DNA of 11,614 bases from UM-FILTER-47-13 sp964445195 (lineage in GTDB: Bacteria; Pseudomonadota; Alphaproteobacteria; Micavibrionales; Micavibrionaceae), in the NCBI GenBank assembly GCA_964445195.1, contig CAYUKA010000045.1, forward strand, positions 1-11,614, read 5' to 3'. The notes beneath the pieces are model-generated. The model was not told the origin of the DNA. It saw only the letters and a list, made by a program, of their open reading frames with translations, and did not search any database. This document shows positions 1-7,104 of this stretch, in pieces; the stretch's first letter is position 1; every line of letters begins with the position of its first letter. The position numbers were made by a program, and so were the translations under genes.

Positions 1-25
1 CTGGATGATGGACCGCGCAAGAAAA

Positions 26-157
26 TCACGCTACTTTTGCAACAGGTCTAATAGCTGGCAGCAGGCTCTCATCGATACTGCCTGTGACATTGGCAATCAA
101 CATCCCTGCCGGTACGGCTTCGTCCTGAAAGCCGTCCAATAAACGCTCATCAGACAT
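26..157 (-). CDS. small 43-aa protein of unknown function
   Basis: This short open frame begins at an ATG preceded by GGGAG with about 8 bases of spacing, which is a good Shine-Dalgarno. A plausible promoter lies about 36 bases further upstream (TTTGCA, 16 bases, TATAAG). The product starts MSDERLLDGFQDEAVPAGML and continues as a mixed acidic/hydrophobic peptide ending in RPVAKVA, with no cysteines, no signal peptide and no clear membrane helix. It lies downstream of the heparinase-family gene on the same strand but has its own promoter-like elements, so it is probably a separate unit. I do not recognise it. It could be a genuine small protein, a leader peptide, or the N-terminus of a longer gene broken by a frameshift near the stop; the sequence continues only 25 bases beyond, so this cannot be decided here. 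Confidence 0.45.
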   Translation of the reverse strand: MSDERLLDGFQDEAVPAGMLIANVTGSIDESLLPAIRPVAKVA

Positions 158-192
158 AACTAAACACTCCCGCTAAAATCTTACGGAAAGAA

Positions 193-220
193 CTTATAAT
201 AACGGCCGGGAAAATGCAAA
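193..220 (-). promoter_or_regulatory. candidate sigma70-type promoter for the 43-aa ORF
   Basis: On the minus strand, TTTGCA (-35, 220-215) is followed after 16 bases by TATAAG (-10, 198-193). The predicted start near 187 would give a leader of about 30 bases before the ATG at 157. It sits in the AT-richer spacer between the heparinase-family stop and the small ORF. Identified by eye only. Confidence 0.4.
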
Positions 221-236
221 CCCTCAGGCATGGGAT

Positions 237-1895
237 CTAGCGCATCTCACGCTGCAAGGCCCATTTGATCAGGGCGTGATCCTGGTCCATGGTGCCAGCG
301 ATCACAAGCTGCTTGGTCTTGCGCGGGCGGCTGCCGGTACCAAGATAGACGCTGTTCTCCAGCGTCAGCGTGCCGACATTATGCACGAAGCGCCAGCCCG
401 CGCCGCCCGGCAGTCTTAGCAGCGCTTCGCGCCCGTCGCGAATCAATGATACCAGTACGCGCGGATGCAGGTGAAACCGCAGCGCCGCCTGTACCGGCCG
501 GGTCGCCCCGATCGTACAGCTTAAACTGTCCTCGCCGCGGATATCGTGACCGCCCTGCCCCATATACAGACGGCGGCGGTGGGTAATGCCGTTCAGCGGC
601 ACGTAGCCGTCATGCGCCGCTTCGATCAGCACGGCGTCGCGGCTGTCCTCGCGGTGAACGCTAACCGTGCGCGGCCTGCGGCCGATATGGCCTGCGCCGG
701 ACCCGTTATGCCGGATTTCACAGGCATTGCGGTGATCAAGCGTCAGGCTGTTATGCGCGGCCGTCGCCCGCAGCGAGTCCTGCCAGTCCGGGTCAAGCGG
801 GTGGCTGCCGCAGGACACGAACACACGTTCCTTGCCGTAAATAAATTCAAACGCCAGCGGGCTGGCATGGGCCTGCGCATCATGGGGCCAGGGCGGCGGG
901 CCGCCGCAATCCATCATGACCTGGCTCCGGCCCAGCACAAGGCGTTCAAAGCCGCTTTGCGGCAGGGCGTTCAGGACCTTGCCGCGCGCATTGGCCCTGG
1001 CCAGCACGGTATCCACATAGCCGGTCTCACCTTCCTGCGCGCCGTGAAACAGCGCGAATTTCTTATCGGCATAGCGGAAGAACCGCACCGCCTGCGCCAT
1101 CCGGTCGATTGTATGGGTCAGCGGCGCCGGCACGGGGTAGCCGCCGGCCCGCAGCGCAAGCCGAATATCGATCAGCAGCTGTAGCGCCGTTAAGAGCTGC
1201 GCCGGGCTGCGGCTGATATGGCCGCCATCGGGCAGTATCTGTTTCGCAGTCTGCTCCTGCAACAGGTCAAGCGCCTGCGCCAGCCAGCCCTCACGGCCCT
1301 GCAGGGCGATCCCGGCCAGCGCCAGCCCGTGGATCGCGCGGAGAGCCGGCAGACCGTCCGGGGCACCGGCGGCGCTGCGCGATAAATGCCGCGCCTGACG
1401 GATAAGCGAGTCAAAAAACCGGTCCTGGAACATGTCGTCAGCGCTGGCGCCAAAGAAATCATACAGCGTGATCCAGTGCGCCAGCCGCCGCCCGGTATAA
1501 TCGGGCCGCCAGATTTCCGGCGTGCAGATATGATAACAACGCATCCAGCTCTCGATCATCGCGCGGGCCAGCCGCCGCGGCGCATCACCGCCCAGCGCGC
1601 GCAGATCGCGCAGATCGCGCAGCCAGTCAAAACCATGCATATGCGCCAGCCACGTCTCGCCGACTCCCTCCGGTTCCCAGCATTCACCATGCAGCGCCAA
1701 TGTCTCGCCGCCAAGTGCAAACAGGCCGTCGCACAGCACCCGGCCGCCTTCGGGATCGCCCGGCCACGGGTCGGCCAGCGCCGTGACAAAGCCATCCGGC
1801 GCGCCGCCGCCAAGGGACCAGTTATAAATCATGTTGCCGGCGGTCAGCGCCCCGGCCCGGTGCCGTATCTGCCTGAGCAACGCCCGTCCGATCAT
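237..1895 (-). CDS. heparinase II/III family protein (alphaproteobacterial type)
   Basis: This 552-aa protein matches the polysaccharide lyase-like heparinase II/III family found beside rpe in many alphaproteobacteria. Residues about 1-330 form the helical part, containing the family-typical LPDGGHISRSPA stretch at 221-232. Residues about 340-552 form the beta-sandwich, with RATAAHNS at 376-383, AHDGY at 427-431, H439 and FHLHP at 474-478. I see no clear signal peptide. The family fold suggests beta-elimination of a uronic-acid polysaccharide, but the substrate of this subgroup is not established and might be an envelope or exopolysaccharide. The ATG start overlaps the rpe stop as ATGA, so translation is probably coupled to rpe. 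Family is confident; function is inference. A 9-bp tandem repeat around 1600-1620 encodes DLRDLR and looks harmless. Confidence 0.88.
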   Translation of the reverse strand: MIGRALLRQIRHRAGALTAGNMIYNWSLGGGAPDGFVTALADPWPGDPEGGRVLCDGLFALGGETLALHGECWEPEGVGETWLAHMHGFDWLRDLRDLRALGGDAPRRLARAMIESWMRCYHICTPEIWRPDYTGRRLAHWITLYDFFGASADDMFQDRFFDSLIRQARHLSRSAAGAPDGLPALRAIHGLALAGIALQGREGWLAQALDLLQEQTAKQILPDGGHISRSPAQLLTALQLLIDIRLALRAGGYPVPAPLTHTIDRMAQAVRFFRYADKKFALFHGAQEGETGYVDTVLARANARGKVLNALPQSGFERLVLGRSQVMMDCGGPPPWPHDAQAHASPLAFEFIYGKERVFVSCGSHPLDPDWQDSLRATAAHNSLTLDHRNACEIRHNGSGAGHIGRRPRTVSVHREDSRDAVLIEAAHDGYVPLNGITHRRRLYMGQGGHDIRGEDSLSCTIGATRPVQAALRFHLHPRVLVSLIRDGREALLRLPGGAGWRFVHNVGTLTLENSVYLGTGSRPRKTKQLVIAGTMDQDHALIKWALQREMR

Positions 1896-2566
1896 CCGCC
1901 GCCCCCGCCGCGCAGGGCGCTGATATTGTTTTCATAGCCCGCCGGGCCGTCCTTAAACACCGCCGTACCGGCCACCAGCACATTCGCGCCGGCGGCGATC
2001 GCTTCGGGGGCGGTCTCCGGCGTGATGCCGCCATCGACCTGCAGATCAACCGGATGATCGACCGCCTCGATCATTTCCTTCACGGCATGAATCTTATCAA
2101 GCAGCGGGATAAAGCTCTGGCCGCCAAAGCCGGGATTCACCGTCATGACCAGCACCAGGTCAAGCATATCGATCACGTTGGCAACCACATCAACCGGCGT
2201 GCCGGGATTGAGCGCCAGCCCGGCTTTCCTGCCAAGCGCCTTGATGGTTTGCAGGCTGCGGTGAATATGCGGGCCCGCTTCCGGGTGCACGGTAATGATA
2301 TCGGCCCCGGCATCGGCAAAGTCCTTCAGGTAAGGATCGGCCGGGGCGATCATCAGATGAACGTCGAAAACTTTCTGTGAATGCGGCCGCAGCGCCTTGG
2401 TCACCGCCGGGCCGATCGTGATATTCGGCACGAAATGCCCGTCCATGACATCGATATGGATATAATCGGCCCCAGCCGCATCGACAGCGCGCACCGCTTC
2501 GCCCAACTCAGCGAAATCAGCGGACAGAATAGACGGAGCGATGCGGATATCGGTAACGGATGCCAT
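1892..2566 (-). CDS. rpe: ribulose-phosphate 3-epimerase
   Basis: This enzyme interconverts D-ribulose 5-phosphate and D-xylulose 5-phosphate in the cytoplasmic pentose phosphate and Calvin pathways. The 224-aa TIM-barrel protein shows all the expected marks: IAPSILSADF at the N-terminus, metal/catalytic residues H37, D39 (in HIDVMDGHFVPN), H70 (DVHLMI) and D178 (VDGGI), and the NPGFGGQ loop at 144-150. The start at 2566 (MASVTDIRIA) is chosen because it fits the family N-terminus and follows an AGG about 8 bases upstream; the open frame extends 27 codons further, but that part is not family-like. The C-terminus ends in a run of five glycines and overlaps the heparinase start by 4 bases. A promoter candidate lies in the gap after rsmB, so it may be expressed both from rsmB read-through and independently. 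Confidence 0.97.
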   Translation of the reverse strand: MASVTDIRIAPSILSADFAELGEAVRAVDAAGADYIHIDVMDGHFVPNITIGPAVTKALRPHSQKVFDVHLMIAPADPYLKDFADAGADIITVHPEAGPHIHRSLQTIKALGRKAGLALNPGTPVDVVANVIDMLDLVLVMTVNPGFGGQSFIPLLDKIHAVKEMIEAVDHPVDLQVDGGITPETAPEAIAAGANVLVAGTAVFKDGPAGYENNISALRGGGGG

Positions 2567-2617
2567 AAAAAAACCTGCCGGTTGAAAAAGGGGAGGAACG
2601 CGAAAGCGGCCACTATC

Positions 2618-2647
2618 ATAATACGGCCTATCCTTTATATGTAGCAA
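2618..2647 (-). promoter_or_regulatory. candidate promoter for rpe and the heparinase-family gene
   Basis: In the 132-base spacer after rsmB the minus strand reads TTGCTA (-35, 2647-2642), 18 bases, TATTAT (-10, 2623-2618). The start would fall near 2611, giving a leader of about 45 bases before the rpe ATG at 2566. The -10 matches consensus at five of six positions. Found by eye only. Confidence 0.4.
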
Positions 2648-2698
2648 ATTTTGCGTCTTTTTTCACGCCCTAAAGGGAAACGCCCTGTCTAAAACCGC

Positions 2699-4042
2699 TC
2701 ATGCCGTTTTTTGCAACCGCGCGACATAAAAGCCATCCATGCCGCCATGCGGTGCCAGATGATAGGGCAGAACGCGGACATCGCCTTCCGGCGTCACCAG
2801 CGCGTCCAGTCCGCCAATTTCAGCCGGGTCAACCGGCACCCGGCGCAGCGCCTTGTTCGTTTCAAGCAACGCCGCGATTTGCTGTTCGCCTTCCGCTTTT
2901 TGTAACGAGCAGGTACAATAAACCAGAAGCCCGCCGGGCACGAGGCAATTTACAGCATTGGCCAGCAGCCGCGCCTGTACGGCCATCAACCGTTCCATAT
3001 CCTGCGGGGTTTTCAGGCGCAGCACATCGGGGTGCCGGCGGACGGTGCCGGTCGCGCTGCAGGGCGCATCAAGCAGGATACAGTCAAATGGCTGCGGCGG
3101 CTGCCAGACAGTCGCATCGGCGACATCAACACGAACGGCGTGGTCAAGCCGCAGGCGCTCAAGGTTCGTCTTTAATACCCGCAGCCGGGCCGCCGAACGG
3201 TCGAGCGCGGTCACATCCGCGCCCCGTACCACAAGCTGCGCGGTTTTGCCGCCGGGTGCGGCGCACATATCAATCACCCGCCGCCCGGCAATGTCACCGA
3301 ACAGCCGCGCCGGCAGCGCCGCCGCCGCATCCTGCACCCACCACATGCCATCATCGTAACCCGGCAGGCCCTGCACCGCGCCCCCGGCCACACGCCGCAG
3401 CGTACCGGTCGGCAGGGGTGAAGCGTCCAGTGCCTGCGCCCAATGGTCCCGCGCCGCCTCGTCTTTGAGCGAAATATCAAGCGGCGCTTCGCACAGATTG
3501 GCCAGCGCAATCTCCGCCGCGCCGCGCAGGCCGTAATCGGCGATCCACAGCTTCATCAGCCAGTCCGGCGTGTTCAGCCGCGCCTCATCCTGCCCGGCCA
3601 GCCAGTCGCGCCCCTTTTCAGCAACCCGCCGCAACACCGCGTTGACAAACCCCTTCTGGCGGCTCATCTCCGCCTGTTCGGCAAGCCGCACGGCGCTGTC
3701 CACCACCGCGTAATCCGGCACATTCATGAAGGCGGCCTGGGTCACGGCAAGGCGCAACAGGTGATGCAGCGCCGGTGGTTTTGGCGACTCCGGCCGGTCG
3801 GCAGCGCGGGCAATCAGGTCATCAATCTGCCCAAGGCGGCGCAGGCACGTCGCCACCATCATCCGCAGGAAGGCTTTGTCACGGCTTGAGAGCGCGAGAT
3901 AAGCCTGATCGCTGCCGAGCAACTGGTCTAATGGCTGCTGTTTGTCCAGCACCTGGCCGAGCAGGCCGAGCGCCACACGGCGCGCGACCAGCGACTCCGT
4001 CATCGTCTCATGTTCCTGATCCGGCGCGTCAGCATTATCCAT
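2699..4042 (-). CDS. rsmB: 16S rRNA (cytosine(967)-C(5))-methyltransferase RsmB (Sun/Fmu family)
   Basis: RsmB methylates cytosine 967 of 16S rRNA using S-adenosylmethionine. From the ATG at 4042 it is 447 aa, close to the E. coli enzyme. A NusB-like RNA-binding domain covers about residues 15-145 (with GFVNAVLRR near 131-139), followed by the Rossmann methyltransferase domain. That domain has MCAAPGGKT at 259-267, the proline-cysteine motif DAPCSATG (C328) and the TCS motif with the catalytic cysteine C378. The C-terminus has HGGMDGFYVARL. The ATG at 4042 is 1 base past the chorismate mutase stop, suggesting coupling; a second ATG at 4003 (MTESLVARR), with AGGA upstream, is a real alternative giving 434 aa. 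The open frame also extends upstream into the mutase gene, but that part is not RsmB-like. Confidence 0.95.
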   Translation of the reverse strand: MDNADAPDQEHETMTESLVARRVALGLLGQVLDKQQPLDQLLGSDQAYLALSSRDKAFLRMMVATCLRRLGQIDDLIARAADRPESPKPPALHHLLRLAVTQAAFMNVPDYAVVDSAVRLAEQAEMSRQKGFVNAVLRRVAEKGRDWLAGQDEARLNTPDWLMKLWIADYGLRGAAEIALANLCEAPLDISLKDEAARDHWAQALDASPLPTGTLRRVAGGAVQGLPGYDDGMWWVQDAAAALPARLFGDIAGRRVIDMCAAPGGKTAQLVVRGADVTALDRSAARLRVLKTNLERLRLDHAVRVDVADATVWQPPQPFDCILLDAPCSATGTVRRHPDVLRLKTPQDMERLMAVQARLLANAVNCLVPGGLLVYCTCSLQKAEGEQQIAALLETNKALRRVPVDPAEIGGLDALVTPEGDVRVLPYHLAPHGGMDGFYVARLQKTA

Positions 4043-4043
4043 A

Positions 4044-4349
4044 CTATCCGGCTTCTTTCTGATCGCGCTGCGCCAGCCCGGCCATAATGTCTTCTTCCAG
4101 CGCGCAGCTATAATCAATCAGGATCGTGTAAAGCGCCCGCACCATGTCGGCATCAACCCCCTGCGCCGCCGCCCGCGCCGCCGCCCGCTCCCGCACTTCA
4201 TCGACACGATCGGGCAGGACAGCCGCAATTCCTTCGGCGTATTTAAGGGCGCCAACCTCACGAATAATACCGGTGCGTTCGGCCAGCAGGTCGACAATCC
4301 GGTCATCCAGCGCATCAATCCGCTGCCGATAGGGAGCTAAAATTTCCAT
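4044..4349 (-). CDS. chorismate mutase, AroQ type (short single-domain)
   Basis: This 101-aa all-helical protein belongs to the AroQ chorismate mutase family, which converts chorismate to prephenate for phenylalanine and tyrosine synthesis. The signature at the N-terminus is YRQRIDALDDRIVDLLAER followed by EVGALK. Residues R8, R25, K36 and E51 can be lined up with the known active-site residues of the E. coli P-protein mutase domain. Length equals one AroQ domain, with no dehydratase or dehydrogenase fused. The related isochorismate-pyruvate lyase (PchB) has the same fold and cannot be excluded from sequence alone, but there is no siderophore gene here. The ATG at 4349 has AGGA about 10 bases upstream. 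It lies directly before rsmB and is divergent from the SDHAF4 gene, with only 43 bases between them. Confidence 0.9.
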   Translation of the reverse strand: MEILAPYRQRIDALDDRIVDLLAERTGIIREVGALKYAEGIAAVLPDRVDEVRERAAARAAAQGVDADMVRALYTILIDYSCALEEDIMAGLAQRDQKEAG

Positions 4350-4392
4350 TCCATGGCTTTCCTTTTATGGTCACGCCCGCCATATTACCGTT

Positions 4393-4554
4393 ATGAGCAC
4401 ACAAAAACCAAGCCCGCCCGCAAAAAAACCGGATCAAAAGCCGGCGTTACAAACAGACACAAAAGACCGTCCGGCCGAAAAAGGCGGCCCGGCAGGACCG
4501 GAGCCGACACGATACGGTGACTGGGAAATCGACGGCAAATGCGTTGATTTTTAG
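4393..4554 (+). CDS. succinate dehydrogenase assembly factor 4 family protein (DUF1674)
   Basis: This 53-codon gene is short but recognisable. Its C-terminus, GPEPTRYGDWEIDGKCVDF, is the hallmark of the SDHAF4/DUF1674 family, whose members end in this conserved block after a lysine/proline-rich disordered N-terminal half. In mitochondria SDHAF4 binds flavinylated SdhA and helps it join SdhB; a similar role in the bacterial cytoplasm is inferred. Here residues 1-35 are the K/P/Q-rich part and 35-53 the conserved part. Close linkage to rsmB is common in alphaproteobacteria. The ATG at 4393 has no clear Shine-Dalgarno; an AT-rich CATATTAC stretch lies just before it, so a very short leader is possible. 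It is transcribed towards the ceramidase-like gene and ends 16 bases from that gene's stop. Confidence 0.92.
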   Translation: MSTQKPSPPAKKPDQKPALQTDTKDRPAEKGGPAGPEPTRYGDWEIDGKCVDF

Positions 4555-4570
4555 ACACAGCGCCGCGACA

Positions 4571-5263
4571 CTAAGCCTTTTGCCCGCCCTCCGGATAGGG
4601 CACCTTTTTCATCGCGGTCAGGGTTTTGCCGATATATACGACGGCCGCGACAATCAGGATATGCCACAGGAAATGCAGCCCCTGCGGGAAGTAAACGCAG
4701 AACAGCGTATCGGCACTGCGCGCCAGCAGACCGAAAAACAAAAGGTAGGCCGCAGATAACAGGTAGGCTGTTACGTCTTCGCTCCGGCTCTGCACTTTCA
4801 GCGCCGCCAGCGACAGGAAAAACAGCAGGGGCAGGAACAGCGCGCCATTTTGCGGTAAACGGCCGATCGCTTCGTCTTTCAACAGAGCGCTCAACACGAT
4901 CAACACCACCACAACCCCCATGCCCTTTGATAAGTCCCAGCGCAATATGTCGTTGGCCACCACGACCGCCATGATGATAAACAGCATGAAAAGCAGGAAC
5001 ATATCCGCCACCAGCGCAAGCGGCGCCCCGCTGACATGCCAGGCCATGCCGGACAGCCCCAGGAAAAAGAGCAGCAGGGCGGATACCTGGTGAAAGCTCG
5101 GGCTTTCGTCATCTTCACTCTGGGTGTGGTACATCCAGACCGCGCCAAACCAGAACACGGCGCAGGACAGGAAATTCAGCGGCTGCGGAATCGCGCCGGC
5201 GGATAATTCACAATATTGATAAAGCGGAATAACTGAGTCTAAAGACAGGGCGGAAAAGGACAT
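4571..5263 (-). CDS. ceramidase-family (CREST superfamily) integral membrane protein
   Basis: From the ATG at 5263 (230 aa) this is a polytopic inner-membrane protein with about seven hydrophobic segments. A GTG at 5275 would add 4 residues, and neither start has a clear Shine-Dalgarno. It matches the alkaline ceramidase/CREST family, whose members are zinc-dependent lipid amide hydrolases. Residues numbered from the GTG: C22-E23 and P32-L-N34 near the N-terminus, H80 followed 11 residues later by D91, and HFLWH with H201 and H205 in the last helix. These correspond to the CE...N, SxxxH, D and HxxxH motifs. The usual serine four residues before the first histidine is glycine (G76), with S75 beside it, so catalytic competence is uncertain. 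It might act on sphingolipid- or ornithine-lipid-like amides; no lipid gene lies nearby. It is convergent with the SDHAF4 gene. Confidence 0.82.
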   Translation of the reverse strand: MSFSALSLDSVIPLYQYCELSAGAIPQPLNFLSCAVFWFGAVWMYHTQSEDDESPSFHQVSALLLFFLGLSGMAWHVSGAPLALVADMFLLFMLFIIMAVVVANDILRWDLSKGMGVVVVLIVLSALLKDEAIGRLPQNGALFLPLLFFLSLAALKVQSRSEDVTAYLLSAAYLLFFGLLARSADTLFCVYFPQGLHFLWHILIVAAVVYIGKTLTAMKKVPYPEGGQKA

Positions 5264-5355
5264 AGCTGTAATCACGTATGAAACAATCGACTTTCAGTTT
5301 AGCTTTGCCACCGGCTTCGGGCAATTCCCGGAAAAGATATGTCCACAGGCCCTGC

Positions 5356-6174
5356 CTAGACTTCCATTTTCATGCTGCCAGTAGCGCCATTGCCCGCAGA
5401 CACGGCCACATCAGCCTGTGCCGGTTTCGGCACGGGCATCGGCATCTCCGGTTCCGGGCGTGGTTCCGGCATAGGTATCCTGTTCGCTTCAAATACCGGG
5501 CTCAGCGTACCGCTTTTCCCGAGTTCCACATCCCTTAATTCAGGGTTGGCCTCATGATCAGCAAGACGGGCGGGCGCTTCCTGCTCAGAAGCATCCGCAG
5601 TATCGGGGGCTTCTTCATCGCCATCACCGCCAGCCAGCCACTGCGCCCACTCGCTTAAGGTCTGCGCACCGGCCCCGAACTTCTGCAGCCCTGCATGGGC
5701 CTTTCCAATGCCGTCAACCACACTCCGCGCCCCAACGGCCGCCGCTTTTGGAGCTTCATCCAGATCGCCAAGACTTTCCACAACATCCATAGCGGCGAAC
5801 GTTGCATCGAAAGCGCCATCAACTTTTGGCCCCACTCTTTGGTTAAAGTCCGCTATTTGTTCTGATAGTTTCTTTGAAAAATCAAGCGGCGAGGCCGGCA
5901 TTGTAAAACTTTCGCTGGGGACGGGCGGTGTCCAGTTGTCAGGATCGTAAGCTTCTGAATCCACGGCCATTTCTTTCCCTTCAGCCGCCGCTTGATCATC
6001 ATTTTGATCCCACCTGTAGGGCTGCATTTCGCTTTCGGAAAAACCAAAAGCCGTCCCGCATACGCTATCTGTTCCCCCTCCGAAAAACTCAAAAAAATTT
6101 ACGCAGCCTGACAATACCTGAGGCGTGAGAACTTCTCCGTCATAATATATATATTCAAATAGCTTTTTATCCAT
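5356..6174 (-). CDS. acidic, proline-rich 272-aa protein of unknown function
   Basis: I do not recognise this protein. The N-terminal 60 residues are aromatic and include two cysteines (C24 and C39). Residues about 95-185 look helical and amphipathic (KKLSEQIADFNQRV through SEWAQWLAGG). Residues 183-230 are strongly acidic (GDGDEEAPDTADASEQEAP), and 234-252 form a proline-rich tract with repeated PMPEPRPEPEMPMP-like units. There is no signal peptide or convincing membrane helix. The start at 6174 has ACGGA about 10 bases upstream and a promoter with a perfect TATAAT -10. DNA for the first 60 codons is noticeably more AT-rich than the flanking genes, which could mean recent acquisition. It is downstream of xthA but separated by 101 bases. 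A secreted effector, scaffold or cell-surface linker role is possible but unsupported. Confidence 0.75.
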   Translation of the reverse strand: MDKKLFEYIYYDGEVLTPQVLSGCVNFFEFFGGGTDSVCGTAFGFSESEMQPYRWDQNDDQAAAEGKEMAVDSEAYDPDNWTPPVPSESFTMPASPLDFSKKLSEQIADFNQRVGPKVDGAFDATFAAMDVVESLGDLDEAPKAAAVGARSVVDGIGKAHAGLQKFGAGAQTLSEWAQWLAGGDGDEEAPDTADASEQEAPARLADHEANPELRDVELGKSGTLSPVFEANRIPMPEPRPEPEMPMPVPKPAQADVAVSAGNGATGSMKMEV

Positions 6175-6209
6175 GAGCGTGAATTCCGTAAAACTCCCGT
6201 TACGGCCTA

Positions 6210-6238
6210 ATTATACTGTCCGAACGTTAAGAAAACTG
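6210..6238 (-). promoter_or_regulatory. candidate promoter for the 272-aa protein
   Basis: The minus strand carries a perfect TATAAT (6215-6210) in an AT-rich 101-base spacer after xthA. The -35 region is weak: CAGTTT at 17 bases spacing or TTACAG at about 20. Predicted start is near 6203, about 29 bases upstream of the ATG at 6174. Confidence 0.45.
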
Positions 6239-6275
6239 TAAGATGAAGGTATTTTTGTTTAAAAACAACAACTTA

Positions 6276-7082
6276 CTATAGATCCACGTCAACCATGACA
6301 GGTACATGGTCGGAGGGTTTTTCCCAGTCGCGGGCTTCGGTCAGGATTGTGTGGCCTTTCAGGCGCGGCATTAGCGGCGGCGTCAGCCAGATATGGTCCA
6401 GCCGCCGGCCGCGGTTCGACTTTTTCCAGTCGCGGTTCCGGTAAGACCACCATGTATAGCATTTTTCCTCTTCCGGCACGAACGCGCGGATCGCGTCATG
6501 CCAATCCAGCGAGTCGCGCATACCGCCCAGTTTTTCGACTTCAACCGGCGTATGCGAAACGACCTTGAGAAGCTGCTTATGCGACCAGACATCATGCTCA
6601 AGCGGTGCGATATTAAAATCGCCAAGCGCGATCAACGGGTCGTCATTAGCGTAATTCTCACGAAACCAGCGCGCCATTTCATCAACGAATTTCAGCTTAT
6701 GATCAAATTTATCGTTTACAGCCGGGTCGGGTTCATCACCCCCGGCAGGGATATACAGGCAGTGAATTTCAATCGGCTTATTATTCTTCGATGATTCCAG
6801 ATGTACAGAAATATGGCGGCAGTCCTCACGCCCGACACGGTGATAGATCTCCTTGGTCGTGAAGGGAACCCGCGAGAGCACCGCGACGCCGTTATAGCTT
6901 TTCATGCCGTGGATATGCATATGCTCATACCCCAGCGCCCGCGCCGCCTTGACCGGGAAGGCATCGTCCGGTGTCTTGGTTTCCTGCAAGCAAATCAGGT
7001 CCGGGCTGTGCTCGGCTGCCAGCTTTTCAACCAGCGGCATCCTAAGCCTAACTGAGTTAATGTTCCATGTCGCGATGCGCAT
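6276..7082 (-). CDS. xthA: exodeoxyribonuclease III family AP endonuclease
   Basis: This is a base-excision repair enzyme that cuts DNA 5' of abasic sites and has 3'-exonuclease and 3'-phosphatase activity. The 268-aa protein starts MRIATWNINSVR and has the full endonuclease/exonuclease/phosphatase set: N7, E34 (LQETK), Y110 (LYIPAG), D155 and N157 (LGDFNIAP), the D229-H230 pair (RRLDHIW) and H259 (SDHVPV). The length matches E. coli XthA. The start at 7082 is chosen because it begins at the conserved MRIATWN and has GGAG about 8 bases upstream; the open frame continues 13 codons further, into the spacer and the end of the preceding gene. It follows the methyltransferase gene by 22 bases, so the two are probably co-transcribed, with no obvious functional link. 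Confidence 0.96.
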   Translation of the reverse strand: MRIATWNINSVRLRMPLVEKLAAEHSPDLICLQETKTPDDAFPVKAARALGYEHMHIHGMKSYNGVAVLSRVPFTTKEIYHRVGREDCRHISVHLESSKNNKPIEIHCLYIPAGGDEPDPAVNDKFDHKLKFVDEMARWFRENYANDDPLIALGDFNIAPLEHDVWSHKQLLKVVSHTPVEVEKLGGMRDSLDWHDAIRAFVPEEEKCYTWWSYRNRDWKKSNRGRRLDHIWLTPPLMPRLKGHTILTEARDWEKPSDHVPVMVDVDL

Positions 7083-7104
7083 GACGGGCTCCAGTCTCCG
7101 TTTC

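Noticed and set aside
1597..1622. Tandem 9-bp repeat (GCGCAGATC, two copies)
   Set aside because: It is in frame inside the heparinase-family gene, encodes DLRDLR, and is too short to be a meaningful repeat element.
2660..2698. CCC/GGG inverted repeats after rsmB as a terminator
   Set aside because: The stem is only 3-4 bp and no T-tract follows on the minus strand; the A-run there has the wrong polarity for an intrinsic terminator of rsmB.
2701..3468. 255-codon open frame on the plus strand
   Set aside because: Antisense to rsmB; translation is mainly Ala, Arg and Pro, with no domain.
6249..6268. TTTTTGTTTAAAAACAA inverted repeat after xthA
   Set aside because: The stem is entirely A/T apart from one G-C pair and would be unstable; it is not a convincing terminator.
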